Below, piece after piece: positions 14,572 to 22,519 of a stretch of DNA of 32,690 nt. The position numbers and the translations under genes are program-made. The DNA comes from a virus, in IMG/VR virus record IMGVR_UViG_3300050821_005168, positions 1 to 32,690 of that record; one strand, given 5' to 3'. The notes under the pieces are model-generated. The model was not told where the DNA came from. It searched no databases and saw nothing but the letters and a program-made list of their open reading frames with translations. Each line of letters opens with the position of its first letter. The stretch's first letter is position 1.

Positions 14572-16315
14572 CCTTCTGCCCGTTCTGGCGATGGCGCAAG
14601 GCAATACCTACCAGCCACAACTCATTACAGGTTCGGGCGCTCCAGGTACAGGGGCGGTTCAGAATTGCGCCATCTACCAGGAGTACACCGATACGGCCAC
14701 GGGCAATCATTGGTGGTGCAAGCCAGACAATAGCGGCCAGCATGGCTCATGGGTGATGGCTGGCAATCCCTCTTCCCTAAACAACTTCTTCTTCGTGGAC
14801 GGTGTGACATATACCACGATAGCTCAGGCGGCAGCAGCGGCTGATCCCGGTTTGGTGAACTGTAGTTTTACGACTAGCTGCGGGACGGTTGTGATCCCTC
14901 CGAAGTACGCAGGTACGGACAACTTCAATAATGCCGGTATCAATCTGCTGATCTTGGATTACCGCAGTAAGTTATTCAACGCACCCAGTATCAACGTGCC
15001 GACGTTCATCACGTCAATCGATAGCGACGCTACCTATCCGGCGGGCCGCGATATGAACTTCTTTCCCGGCGGACCGGCAGGATTGTACTTCAGACGCTCC
15101 ACAGTCGACACGACGACCACTGCTTCTCTGAGCGTTGGAGCAAACACAAATGTCTTAGTTGGTGCGGTCAACAATCACAACGTAGATTTGGGGAACGTCC
15201 AGACAGGTACTCTATCGACCCTGTTCTCCATTGGCACGGGTACAGCCCCACAGAAAATTTATGTGGGCCGCGAGACGGCGAATAACGAGCAGTTGACCTA
15301 CAGCGCGACCGTGAACTGTCCCATATCCGGGACCTGGAACATCGTGGACGGCACGCATCTTTGCCTGAACACGACGAAGACACACGCGGGAACGACCGAC
15401 ATCGAGCAGCCTCCGGACCCAGTTCGCTACGATTTTACCGATCTCCAGATTCGCGCTTACCAGTCTCGACCTTCACAGGATGCGAGTACTTGTCTTCCTA
15501 TGTTCGTGAACGACTTCAATGGCGTCAACCTGATGACGCTTCCAAGCGACTCGACATGCGCGGCTCCGAGGAATCAGCCTGCTTTTAACAGCGGGTTCAA
15601 CATCTATGTGGGTGGTGGAGTGCTCAGTGGCTCTCCGGTCTCTACATCTTGGGAATCGTTCACCCTTGGTGGTCCCAACTTCTCCATGAGCAATATCGAC
15701 CAGGGCGGGACAATTCGCGGCTTCGTCGGTCCCTTCTATGGTGGCACCGTAAACAACGGATCGTTTGGTGCGATCCGAATGCAAAATCAGACTTATCTTA
15801 CTCAAAGGAACGCTGCGAACAACGACGATAGCTGTATAAGCCTGGACGCCAATGACCAATGGTATTTGCAGACCAAGTGCAATGGCTCTGCCCCGCGCAT
15901 CAGCTTCTTCCCTGGCCTAAGCGGAACTGCGACGCTTGTTAATTGCAACACTTCGCAGAAATCAGAGTCCGCAGCGGATGTCAATGTGTTGACGTGTACA
16001 CCGCCCGCTGTGGCTGGAAGCTACCGAGTCCATCTGAATCTGTCTCTCTCGGCAGCGACCGCAGCCACGCTGGGATGGACAGCAACGTGGACAGACTCCA
16101 ACGGCACATCCCAAGCTCCAACAAATCTTCCCATCTGCATCAGTTCGGCGGGAACTTGCGCGGCAACGACGGGAGCGTTGAGCAGCACCGTAACCGCGTC
16201 GGGCGACTACTACATTGACGTGAACAATGCAGGAACGGCCATTGTGATTAAGCTTACCTTCAGCGGCACATCATTCACGGCCAAGGTCAGTGCGACGGTT
16301 GAGAAGCTGATCTGA
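14519..16315 (+). CDS. Exported fibre/spike-like protein with Sec signal peptide
   Basis: The 598-residue product starts with a textbook signal peptide: a basic N terminus (HRKLLK), a hydrophobic core and AMA before Gln 27. It continues with VDGVTYTTIAQAAAAA and VVIPPKYAG, as at the start of pectate-lyase-type phage spikes. A Ser/Gly/Asn-rich beta-strand region follows, then a C-terminal beta domain (residues about 470-598, LNLSLSAATAATL). Such proteins recognise or degrade surface polysaccharide. A signal peptide on a spike-like protein in the virion operon is unusual. The TTG start (14519) is needed to include the signal; no in-frame ATG precedes the hydrophobic core. Confidence 0.7.
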   Translation: MSIHRKLLKAIGAFALISLLPVLAMAQGNTYQPQLITGSGAPGTGAVQNCAIYQEYTDTATGNHWWCKPDNSGQHGSWVMAGNPSSLNNFFFVDGVTYTTIAQAAAAADPGLVNCSFTTSCGTVVIPPKYAGTDNFNNAGINLLILDYRSKLFNAPSINVPTFITSIDSDATYPAGRDMNFFPGGPAGLYFRRSTVDTTTTASLSVGANTNVLVGAVNNHNVDLGNVQTGTLSTLFSIGTGTAPQKIYVGRETANNEQLTYSATVNCPISGTWNIVDGTHLCLNTTKTHAGTTDIEQPPDPVRYDFTDLQIRAYQSRPSQDASTCLPMFVNDFNGVNLMTLPSDSTCAAPRNQPAFNSGFNIYVGGGVLSGSPVSTSWESFTLGGPNFSMSNIDQGGTIRGFVGPFYGGTVNNGSFGAIRMQNQTYLTQRNAANNDDSCISLDANDQWYLQTKCNGSAPRISFFPGLSGTATLVNCNTSQKSESAADVNVLTCTPPAVAGSYRVHLNLSLSAATAATLGWTATWTDSNGTSQAPTNLPICISSAGTCAATTGALSSTVTASGDYYIDVNNAGTAIVIKLTFSGTSFTAKVSATVEKLI

Positions 16316-16345
16316 TGATCCCTCTCCATTGCGGAGCGTGGTGAG

Positions 16346-18217
16346 ATGACCTGGAGAATTGACGCAAGCGAAGGCAACGAAACCGCAAAGGTCCACGACA
16401 GAATAGCGCCATTCGTCTACGGCCACGGAGTGGACTTGGGGTGCGGCTGCTGGAAGCTCAAGGTCGAAAAGAGCAGGGAGCATAGCTGTATTGGCGTAGA
16501 TATGGGGCTTTCCACGTTCGCGTGCAAAGAAGCCGACATGATAGCGGATGTGTCCAGCCTGCCTTTCAAGGATGAAGCCTTCGATTATGTCTATTCCTCG
16601 CACACGCTTGAGGACATGCACTACACCGAAGCGGTCCTTCTGGAGTGGTGGAGGATTCTCAAGCCCGGAGGCAGGTTAATACTCTATCTGCCGCTCACGC
16701 GCAAAGTGGCAAAAGCAATGGGTCGCGAGGATTGGGAGAACTTCTATCCCAACAAAGGCGAAGAGGGCGCAAATGTCTACCATGCAAGGGACTTCCATCC
16801 GCAAGAGATTCGAGATGCTATAGCTACAATCGGTGCTGCGGAGGTACTGGCCGATGAAATCAGAGGCGAAAAAGACGAATACAGTTTCCTGCTCGTATTC
16901 CGAAAGTGCGCATCTTCTGCAAGTCCTGTTAAGGGTATCGTTGCTGGAACTCCCGGAAAGCGAGCTTTGGTGGTTCGCTACGGAGCTATCGGCGATTTCA
17001 TACAAACTGTTCCAGTTCTTAAAAAACTCAAGGGAGAAGGCTATCACGTCACGGTCAACGGTTCGGAGACCGCTAAAGATGTCCTGAAGTACTGTCCCTA
17101 CGTGGATGAGATAGCCGTTCAGATCAAGGACTACGTTCCCAACAAGGGCGTGGTATCCGGTCCTCTGTTTGACTACTGGAAAGAACTCTCGACCAAGTAC
17201 GACAAGTTCATCAATCTCACCGGAGCGGCGGAAGAGACTCTACTTGTGCCTGATTCTCGCTTGATGCACATGATGGAGGGCGTTCGCACAAAGCATCCCG
17301 AACTGAACGAAGAGAGCGTCTTCTTCAACGCCATACGCGCCGTACAGCAGCAAGTAGGCGAGACCAATTACTACGACAACCACCTAGCGAAAGCGGGCTA
17401 TCCAGATCGCGGCATGAACGGGGAGCTATTCTTCAGTGAGCAAGAAGAGGTCATGGCCCAGGGTTTCCGAGACAAGTATCCTGGTCGGTTTGTGGTTATG
17501 TGGGTGCTTAGCGGCTCTAGCTATCACAAGCGTTACCCGTATTTTCAGCAGGTGGCGCAAGAGCTGGTCATAAAGAATCCCGATATTCTGCTGATTAGCG
17601 TAGGAGACCCGGAATGCGCACTTATCGAGAGGTCGGAGTCAAACAGATACTTACCTCGCGCAGGAAAATGGCAACTCCGAACAAGCTTAGTAATGACTAA
17701 ATACGTAGACTGCGTGATTGGTCCAGAAACGGGCATTCTAAACGCGGCAGGTTGTTTCTCGACTCCCAAAATCACTATGCTATCGCACTCAAGCCACGAG
17801 AATCTTTGTAAGTACTGGGCCAATGACTTCTGCATTGCGCCTGACCCGAAAGAGGTCTTTTGCCATCCCTGCCACGTGCTGCACTACATTCACTCGGTAA
17901 ACTCAGAGTGCCCGACGTGCAAAGGCAGTACGCACACCTTTCAGAATAGCAATGGGCCTGCCGGGGTAGGAACTGTTTGGACTTGCCCCTATGAGATTCC
18001 TAACTCCATGAAGGACGCAACGGGACTGGGACCGCCCTCGCCGCTGTGCACTACCCGGCTCTATCCCCAGAAGGTGCTCGCACGCATAAACGAGGTTTAT
18101 CGTTTGTGGCTCTCTGGACAGCACCGGCACCCGCAACCGCTAGTTACCATAGGGCAGCCTAATTCCGTGAAGCATTCGGCTTTGTTACGCGAAACAACGC
18201 AGGCGGTGGCGGGGTGA
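16346..18217 (+). CDS. Fusion of SAM methyltransferase and GT9-type glycosyltransferase
   Basis: A 623-residue protein with two enzyme domains. Residues about 20-190 form a class I methyltransferase: VDLGCG (29-34) is the SAM loop, and FDYVYSSHTLEDM and WRILKPGGRL match the type 11 family. Residues about 204-480 resemble glycosyltransferase family 9 (heptosyltransferase-like): ALVVRYGAIGDFIQTVPVL at the start and CVIGPETGILNAAGC (456-470) as the donor-site signature. A C-terminal Cys/His cluster (FCHPCHVLH, ECPTC) may bind zinc. It could add and methylate a sugar on the host surface or on virion proteins. It sits among structural genes. ATG 16346 is preceded by a weak GAGCGTGGTGAG. Confidence 0.8.
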   Translation: MTWRIDASEGNETAKVHDRIAPFVYGHGVDLGCGCWKLKVEKSREHSCIGVDMGLSTFACKEADMIADVSSLPFKDEAFDYVYSSHTLEDMHYTEAVLLEWWRILKPGGRLILYLPLTRKVAKAMGREDWENFYPNKGEEGANVYHARDFHPQEIRDAIATIGAAEVLADEIRGEKDEYSFLLVFRKCASSASPVKGIVAGTPGKRALVVRYGAIGDFIQTVPVLKKLKGEGYHVTVNGSETAKDVLKYCPYVDEIAVQIKDYVPNKGVVSGPLFDYWKELSTKYDKFINLTGAAEETLLVPDSRLMHMMEGVRTKHPELNEESVFFNAIRAVQQQVGETNYYDNHLAKAGYPDRGMNGELFFSEQEEVMAQGFRDKYPGRFVVMWVLSGSSYHKRYPYFQQVAQELVIKNPDILLISVGDPECALIERSESNRYLPRAGKWQLRTSLVMTKYVDCVIGPETGILNAAGCFSTPKITMLSHSSHENLCKYWANDFCIAPDPKEVFCHPCHVLHYIHSVNSECPTCKGSTHTFQNSNGPAGVGTVWTCPYEIPNSMKDATGLGPPSPLCTTRLYPQKVLARINEVYRLWLSGQHRHPQPLVTIGQPNSVKHSALLRETTQAVAG

Positions 18218-19158
18218 GCGAATCCCTTAACCTAGGAGCAATCCGTTCTCAAGCCCAGATATACTTGCTTAACACCTCGACCGACCTTAATTCGCTGTCT
18301 TGGTCTACGAGTGAGCTTAACGGCTACATAAACGAGGCCACGTTGTACACACAGCAGCTCACGAATTGGTACGAGGACTTTGACACTCTGGTTTGTACAG
18401 CATCAGTGTCGACCTACACCGCCCCGCCTACAGTGCATCAATTCCTAAGACTTACATGGGATAGGGTATTTTTGCCGCAGACCAACGAATACGAACTAGA
18501 TAGAGACGATCCTAGCTGGCGAGCCGCACCAAATAACAATCCATTTCGCTTCTACTTCCCGCAGTTCGGCCAGCAAGCGGCTATCTCACCCTATCCCGTT
18601 CCTTCGCAAAACGGCACCACTTACACATCAACTCCAGAAACCGGAGCCGTCACTGCGCTTACGCTCGATGACGGAACGGCAATCACGTTCAATCAGGAGA
18701 CCGGAGTAGTCATTCAGGTAACGGATAGCAGCGAGACCTTGCTAGGATTCCGATCCGACCGCCTAAACAATCCCTTCCCCAGTCAGGAGTTTGGCGAGAT
18801 TGCCATGTTCACGAGCGACAAGCTCAATATCGGCATGGCCTTTGTACGCTTGCCGGATACGCTCGTTCTTGATACGGATACACCACAACTCCCGATTCAA
18901 TGTCATCTCGGGCTTGTGTTCTATACGCTGATGAAATGTTTCGCGCGAGAAGGCGAGTTTCAGGATTTGGACGTTGCGCAAGGCTGGTTTCAGGCATACG
19001 GCGATTGGATGGAATCGGTCTTAGAGAATAAGGCCAGGTGGTGGGCGACTCGCGTCAAGTCGCTTGAGCCATACGAAGAGGGAAGCCTTTTCGCGCAAAG
19101 ACTTAATGCTATCGGCTACCCGATGCAACTTGATTTGAAGCCGAGTTACGGAACGTGA
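18214..19158 (+). CDS. Head-tail adaptor protein, SU10-like, copy 1
   Basis: GTG 18214 overlaps the previous TGA. The 314-residue product opens with the helical pattern LGAIRSQAQIYLLNTSTD, then LSWSTSELNGYINEATLY, typical of SU10-type adaptor proteins that join portal to tail. A beta-rich domain (DRDDPSWRA, FYFPQFGQQ) and a helical C terminus (FQDLDVAQGWFQAYGDWMES) follow. The gene at 19523 shares the opening and the YPVP/VPVP strand style, so the two are probably paralogous adaptors. A receiver-domain gene lies between them. Confidence 0.7.
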   Translation: MSESLNLGAIRSQAQIYLLNTSTDLNSLSWSTSELNGYINEATLYTQQLTNWYEDFDTLVCTASVSTYTAPPTVHQFLRLTWDRVFLPQTNEYELDRDDPSWRAAPNNNPFRFYFPQFGQQAAISPYPVPSQNGTTYTSTPETGAVTALTLDDGTAITFNQETGVVIQVTDSSETLLGFRSDRLNNPFPSQEFGEIAMFTSDKLNIGMAFVRLPDTLVLDTDTPQLPIQCHLGLVFYTLMKCFAREGEFQDLDVAQGWFQAYGDWMESVLENKARWWATRVKSLEPYEEGSLFAQRLNAIGYPMQLDLKPSYGT

Positions 19159-19526
19159 AGAAGCTACTTCTAGTAGATGATGAATTGCACCGCGCCCAAT
19201 CAATCAAGAGTGTCATGCCATCAGAGATAACGGCTATCTGGGCGCAAAATGCGGGCCTCGGTATTCAGGCATTGCGGGCCGAGAAATTTGACATTCTCTT
19301 ACTGGATCACGACCTTTACCACGAATCCGGTAGCGGTGAAGATGTCGCCAAGGTTGTAGCCGAGACCCAAAATCCAACCTGCAAAATATTCATCCACTCC
19401 CAGAACGAAGCTGGTGCCAATGCAATGCGTCAGCTGTTATCGGGATTCGAGATTTCGCGATCCGCGTGGGATAACGGGCAACGCATGGCCCCCGGACTCC
19501 CGGAGTGGCTTAAGGCTCAGGCGTGA
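19155..19526 (+). CDS. Cyclic-phosphate-processing receiver (cREC)-like protein
   Basis: GTG 19155 overlaps the preceding TGA; its stop overlaps the next GTG. The 123-residue product has a receiver-like alpha/beta fold: LLLVDDE at the start (Asp 8-9), DILLLDHDLY (Asp 51, His 52, Asp 53) and IFIHSQNEAGANAM (His 81, Ser 82, Asn 84). A DHD instead of a lone phosphoacceptor Asp, with the HSxN motif, is the set described for the cREC family, proposed to process cyclic phosphate ends of nucleic acids, rather than a two-component receiver. A phage role in repair or evading host RNA/DNA damage is inferred. Between two adaptors it is out of place. Confidence 0.65.
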   Translation: MKKLLLVDDELHRAQSIKSVMPSEITAIWAQNAGLGIQALRAEKFDILLLDHDLYHESGSGEDVAKVVAETQNPTCKIFIHSQNEAGANAMRQLLSGFEISRSAWDNGQRMAPGLPEWLKAQA

Positions 19527-20236
19527 GCGTACAGAACTATAGCCTTTCAGGTTTGCGCACCATCGTTAAGACCAAACTGAATGAGCTAACCAACGATGGC
19601 CTGTGGACTACTCCTGAGCTAAACACCTACATCAATCACGCCATTCTGCGCGTGGTTCTCGATACGCGCATCCTGCAAACCGATGAATCGGTGCCCCTGC
19701 TTCAGAATCTCGCGCTCTACCGGATGCCGAGCGACATGCTCACGCCACTGTGGATTTATGGGCCTTCGTTGTGGGGCAGCCTTAGACTCTTTCCTTCGTT
19801 CCTGCTTTCGCTCGATAAGCAATATGGCGGGATGTACCAGTGGGAGAAGGACAGCACTAATCAGTCGCAGGGCTTCGTCCCATTCTCCTACGATCAGTTT
19901 ATTCTCTGGCCGCCGCCTTCCGCGAATACCAACGTAACGCTACATCACGTGCCGGTGCCGACCACGCTGGTAAATGATAGCGACACCACTGCGCTTCCCC
20001 TCTTTGCTCAGCGAGCCGTAGCCACATTCGCCTCTTATCTGGCGATGATGAAGGCGGACATCCAGAAGGCTCAGAAGTGTTTGGCCGAATATAAGCAGCG
20101 AATCGTTTCGGTTCTGGAGATCACGCGGCATCAGGATCAGACTAGACCGTCGCAGATGATTCCTGGCAGAGGCTTTGATAGATCAATGGCCAATCCGTCG
20201 ATTCGCGCGTATAGGAACAGCCGCCGTTACTACTGA
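19523..20236 (+). CDS. Head-tail adaptor protein, SU10-like, copy 2
   Basis: GTG 19523 overlaps the previous TGA by 4 nt. The 237-residue product starts with the same pattern as the adaptor at 18214 (SGLRTIVKTKLNELTNDG, then LWTTPELNTYINHA), followed by a beta-rich middle with Trp/Pro (FSYDQFILWPPPSANT) and a helical C terminus (ADIQKAQKCLAEYKQRI). Shorter than copy 1, it lacks the internal insert at residues about 120-180 of that protein. It probably forms the next ring in the head-tail junction. Its stop overlaps the next ATG. Confidence 0.7.
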   Translation: MSVQNYSLSGLRTIVKTKLNELTNDGLWTTPELNTYINHAILRVVLDTRILQTDESVPLLQNLALYRMPSDMLTPLWIYGPSLWGSLRLFPSFLLSLDKQYGGMYQWEKDSTNQSQGFVPFSYDQFILWPPPSANTNVTLHHVPVPTTLVNDSDTTALPLFAQRAVATFASYLAMMKADIQKAQKCLAEYKQRIVSVLEITRHQDQTRPSQMIPGRGFDRSMANPSIRAYRNSRRYY

Positions 20237-21012
20237 TGGTCTTGGCCTACGTTTTGCGACATGGAGTCACAGATTTAAGTCCCAAGCATGAAGGGCAAAC
20301 CCAGATTCCCATGAACGAGTTCGGCAAGTCGCAGATACGCGACGCCGCCAACTACATCAAAGATCAGCTCAAATCCAAGCCGGGATGGGGCGTTTCCTCC
20401 GACCTGAAAAGGGCAGAGCAAGCCCTTTCAATATCGGCGGAAGTCTTAGGTCTGAGAACCGTGCGGCCCATGCCTGACTTGCGCAATCTGGGCGACGATG
20501 AAACTTCGGTGCAATTCGAGAGGCGGCTAACCAAGGCATTCTCCGCCATCCTGGACACGCGCAAAAAGATCAAAAGCATTCCCATTATAGCGACGCACCG
20601 CTCGGTGAGCGCCTGGGTCTGCAAGCAATACGGGTACGTCGAGCAGGAGATGGATTACACCAGGGCAAGCGTAGTCTGGGAGGGCGGGATAGTCGTCATT
20701 GATTCTGATGGTGCGCGACCAATCTATAAGCCGCTAGTACAGAACACCGCAGAAGATTTACAGCCCTTCGACGGCACACACATCTCAGGTTTCGTAACCG
20801 CAGAAGATAACCAGCCACCGCGACAATGCGATAACTGTAAGTGGTGGGCCAGGGATTCATCTTGCCACCATCAGGTGGTAACGGCAGACGATGAACCAGG
20901 AATACTTTACGGAAAGAAACGAAACAAAGAAGGCTATTGGATCATGGGTCCGCGCGATTGTTGCAATAACATGCAGAACAAATTTTTGCCAGCTCCAACG
21001 GCATTGCACTAG
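20236..21012 (+). CDS. Histidine phosphatase superfamily protein with Cys-rich tail
   Basis: ATG 20236 shares one base with the previous TGA. The 258-residue product has the catalytic set of the histidine phosphatase (phosphoglycerate-mutase-like) superfamily: LRHG with His 9, Arg 8 and Arg 59 (SSDLKRAEQ), and IATHRS with His 121. Thus the enzyme should form a phospho-histidine and hydrolyse a phosphomonoester. After residue about 195 a tail follows with CDNC (197-200), CHH (209) and DCCNN (241-242), probably a zinc or Fe-S site, unusual for the family. The substrate is unknown; a role with the GT9 protein in sugar phosphate chemistry is one inference. Confidence 0.8.
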   Translation: MVLAYVLRHGVTDLSPKHEGQTQIPMNEFGKSQIRDAANYIKDQLKSKPGWGVSSDLKRAEQALSISAEVLGLRTVRPMPDLRNLGDDETSVQFERRLTKAFSAILDTRKKIKSIPIIATHRSVSAWVCKQYGYVEQEMDYTRASVVWEGGIVVIDSDGARPIYKPLVQNTAEDLQPFDGTHISGFVTAEDNQPPRQCDNCKWWARDSSCHHQVVTADDEPGILYGKKRNKEGYWIMGPRDCCNNMQNKFLPAPTALH

Positions 21013-21021
21013 GAGACCACA

Positions 21022-21702
21022 TTGGCCGGAATCGTTACCAAGGGACAGATCGGATACGAGGACATAGCGACAGGGACTTCCACCTTTACCCGCACAACCT
21101 CAACAGGCGGAACGCAAGTCATGCACCAGCTACCCTTCACGGTAGCTGGCGGCAACATAACGATCTTGGGTTCGCCCACGATTGCCAGCCCAACCATCAC
21201 GGGAACGGATACCGGCACAGAGACCCTAGTCAACAAGACCCTAAGCACGTCCACGCTTACCTCTCCGGTCATCAATGGCACTCCGAGCGGCACAGGCATT
21301 CCGACAATCACGCTAAAAAAGGGTAGCGGCGGAGGCAACTATAGCAGCGCCAGTACGTCTTATGTGGACGTGGATGCGGCAAACCTCGGATACACCGTGA
21401 CCATTCCTACGGGTTGGAAATTAGCAGTCTCGGCATCGGGGAATATCTCAGTCTTGACGGCGGCGGTCTTGGTATCCGCGTCTCTCTTTGACAGCTCTAC
21501 GCTAGTCGAAACAGAAATTAACCCCAACGCAGCATCGGCCATATTCCAATTTACCTTGAACTGGGTTATCACCGGGGACGGCAATTCGCACACGGTAAAG
21601 TTGCAATACAAAACCAGCAACGGCTCCGATTCCGTTCAGATTATTAACAACAGTGCGACTCTGACTCCGACGATCCTGTTTACGCTTACCCCATCAAATT
21701 GA
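21022..21702 (+). CDS. Tail-fibre-like beta-repeat protein
   Basis: The TTG at 21022 has AGGAG about 7 nt upstream. The 226-residue protein has Gly/Thr/Ser-rich short repeats of the kind found in phage fibres (SPTIASPTITG, TLVNKTLSTSTLTSPVINGT), then a beta-sandwich domain rich in Val/Ser/Thr (residues 105-226). No signal peptide. The repeats suggest a trimeric fibre shaft and the final domain a globular tip. It probably assembles with the neighbouring fibre-like genes; the receptor is unknown. Confidence 0.7.
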   Translation: MAGIVTKGQIGYEDIATGTSTFTRTTSTGGTQVMHQLPFTVAGGNITILGSPTIASPTITGTDTGTETLVNKTLSTSTLTSPVINGTPSGTGIPTITLKKGSGGGNYSSASTSYVDVDAANLGYTVTIPTGWKLAVSASGNISVLTAAVLVSASLFDSSTLVETEINPNAASAIFQFTLNWVITGDGNSHTVKLQYKTSNGSDSVQIINNSATLTPTILFTLTPSN

Positions 21703-22112
21703 GCGATTCCGTCAGCTTCGATCTTGGCTCCGTGGTTGTGGTTACGCCGCATAGCGTCGCGTGCATGGTGGAGTGCTACTGCTTGGGAAGTGGCTCAACG
21801 GTCAAGGGCTTTCCGCTTAAAGAGGCGGCGGTAGTTGATTCGGTCTCGGGAACGCTCAGCTTCTATGGTTTGAACTGGTCGTGGTTGAAGCGTCTCTGGA
21901 ATGGCAACACGGCCATCTGTGGAACCATCAATTCTGGCGACGATCCGCTAATCGCATTTGACATACAGGGCAGGGGGGCGGCGCCGCAGATTATTCCCGT
22001 TTACGCGACATTCTCAAAGTTGCGCCTAGAAACACTGCGGTTTGATCTGTACCCAGACTTGAATCTACCTACCGACTTCCGAGTAGCGCTGGCGTTTCAT
22101 CGAGTTGAATGA
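21699..22112 (+). CDS. Small beta-rich fibre-associated protein, 137 aa
   Basis: TTG 21699 overlaps the previous TGA. The 137-residue product is beta-rich with Ser/Gly and aromatic residues (SGTLSFYGLNWSWLKRLWNG) and a C-terminal FRVALAFHRVE. No family recognised. Coupled translation with the fibre-like gene points to a tail-tip component or fibre chaperone. Its 3' end overlaps by 16 nt the end of the minus-strand gene below, so the two transcripts converge. Confidence 0.6.
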   Translation: MSDSVSFDLGSVVVVTPHSVACMVECYCLGSGSTVKGFPLKEAAVVDSVSGTLSFYGLNWSWLKRLWNGNTAICGTINSGDDPLIAFDIQGRGAAPQIIPVYATFSKLRLETLRFDLYPDLNLPTDFRVALAFHRVE

Positions 22113-22465
22113 GGGTTACGTTCTCCAAGATCACAGTGGCAGCGAAGGTGTTCAAGTTCGTGGGCAATAACTTCTCGCAGGTGCAGGGGATCGGCGAAGG
22201 CTTTTGGTCCAAGCCAGATTCTATTTGCTGACCAATCGGTCAGCGCAGTTTCAGATGGGCGTAGGCCATTCTTCACCATCACGCTTTCCCAGTCGGAAGA
22301 ATTGCAGATGACGTACAGCTCAAACTCCGGGGCCTTACCCTGTTCCGAAAATACTTTAATGGCATCCGTAGCACTCGCCGAACAGCTTCCCACGACGTGG
22401 GTATGTGTTGGGACCTGCGCATGAGCTGGAATGACGCACAGCAGAAATAGTGGCAAGTATTTCAT
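22097..22465 (-). CDS. Exported HExxH putative metallopeptidase (moron)
   Basis: A minus-strand gene inside the + strand late block. The 122-residue product starts MKYLPLFLLCVIPAHAQ, a Sec signal peptide cut after AHA, leaving Gln. The mature domain has two Cys early (SCSAS, VICNS) and HELEH at residues 102-106, with a further His 110, so it carries a zincin motif near its C terminus. Signal plus HExxH suggest a periplasmic zinc peptidase or amidase-like enzyme; the fold is not certain. AGGAGC is only one base from the ATG. The convergent 3' overlap with the preceding gene is typical of inserted moron genes. Confidence 0.65.
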   Translation of the reverse strand: MKYLPLFLLCVIPAHAQVPTHTHVVGSCSASATDAIKVFSEQGKAPEFELYVICNSSDWESVMVKNGLRPSETALTDWSANRIWLGPKAFADPLHLREVIAHELEHLRCHCDLGERNPHSTR

Positions 22466-22519
22466 GCTCCTAGCTTACACCGTACATGGCATGGCGCAAG
22501 CGAACGGACGGCGAAGGTA

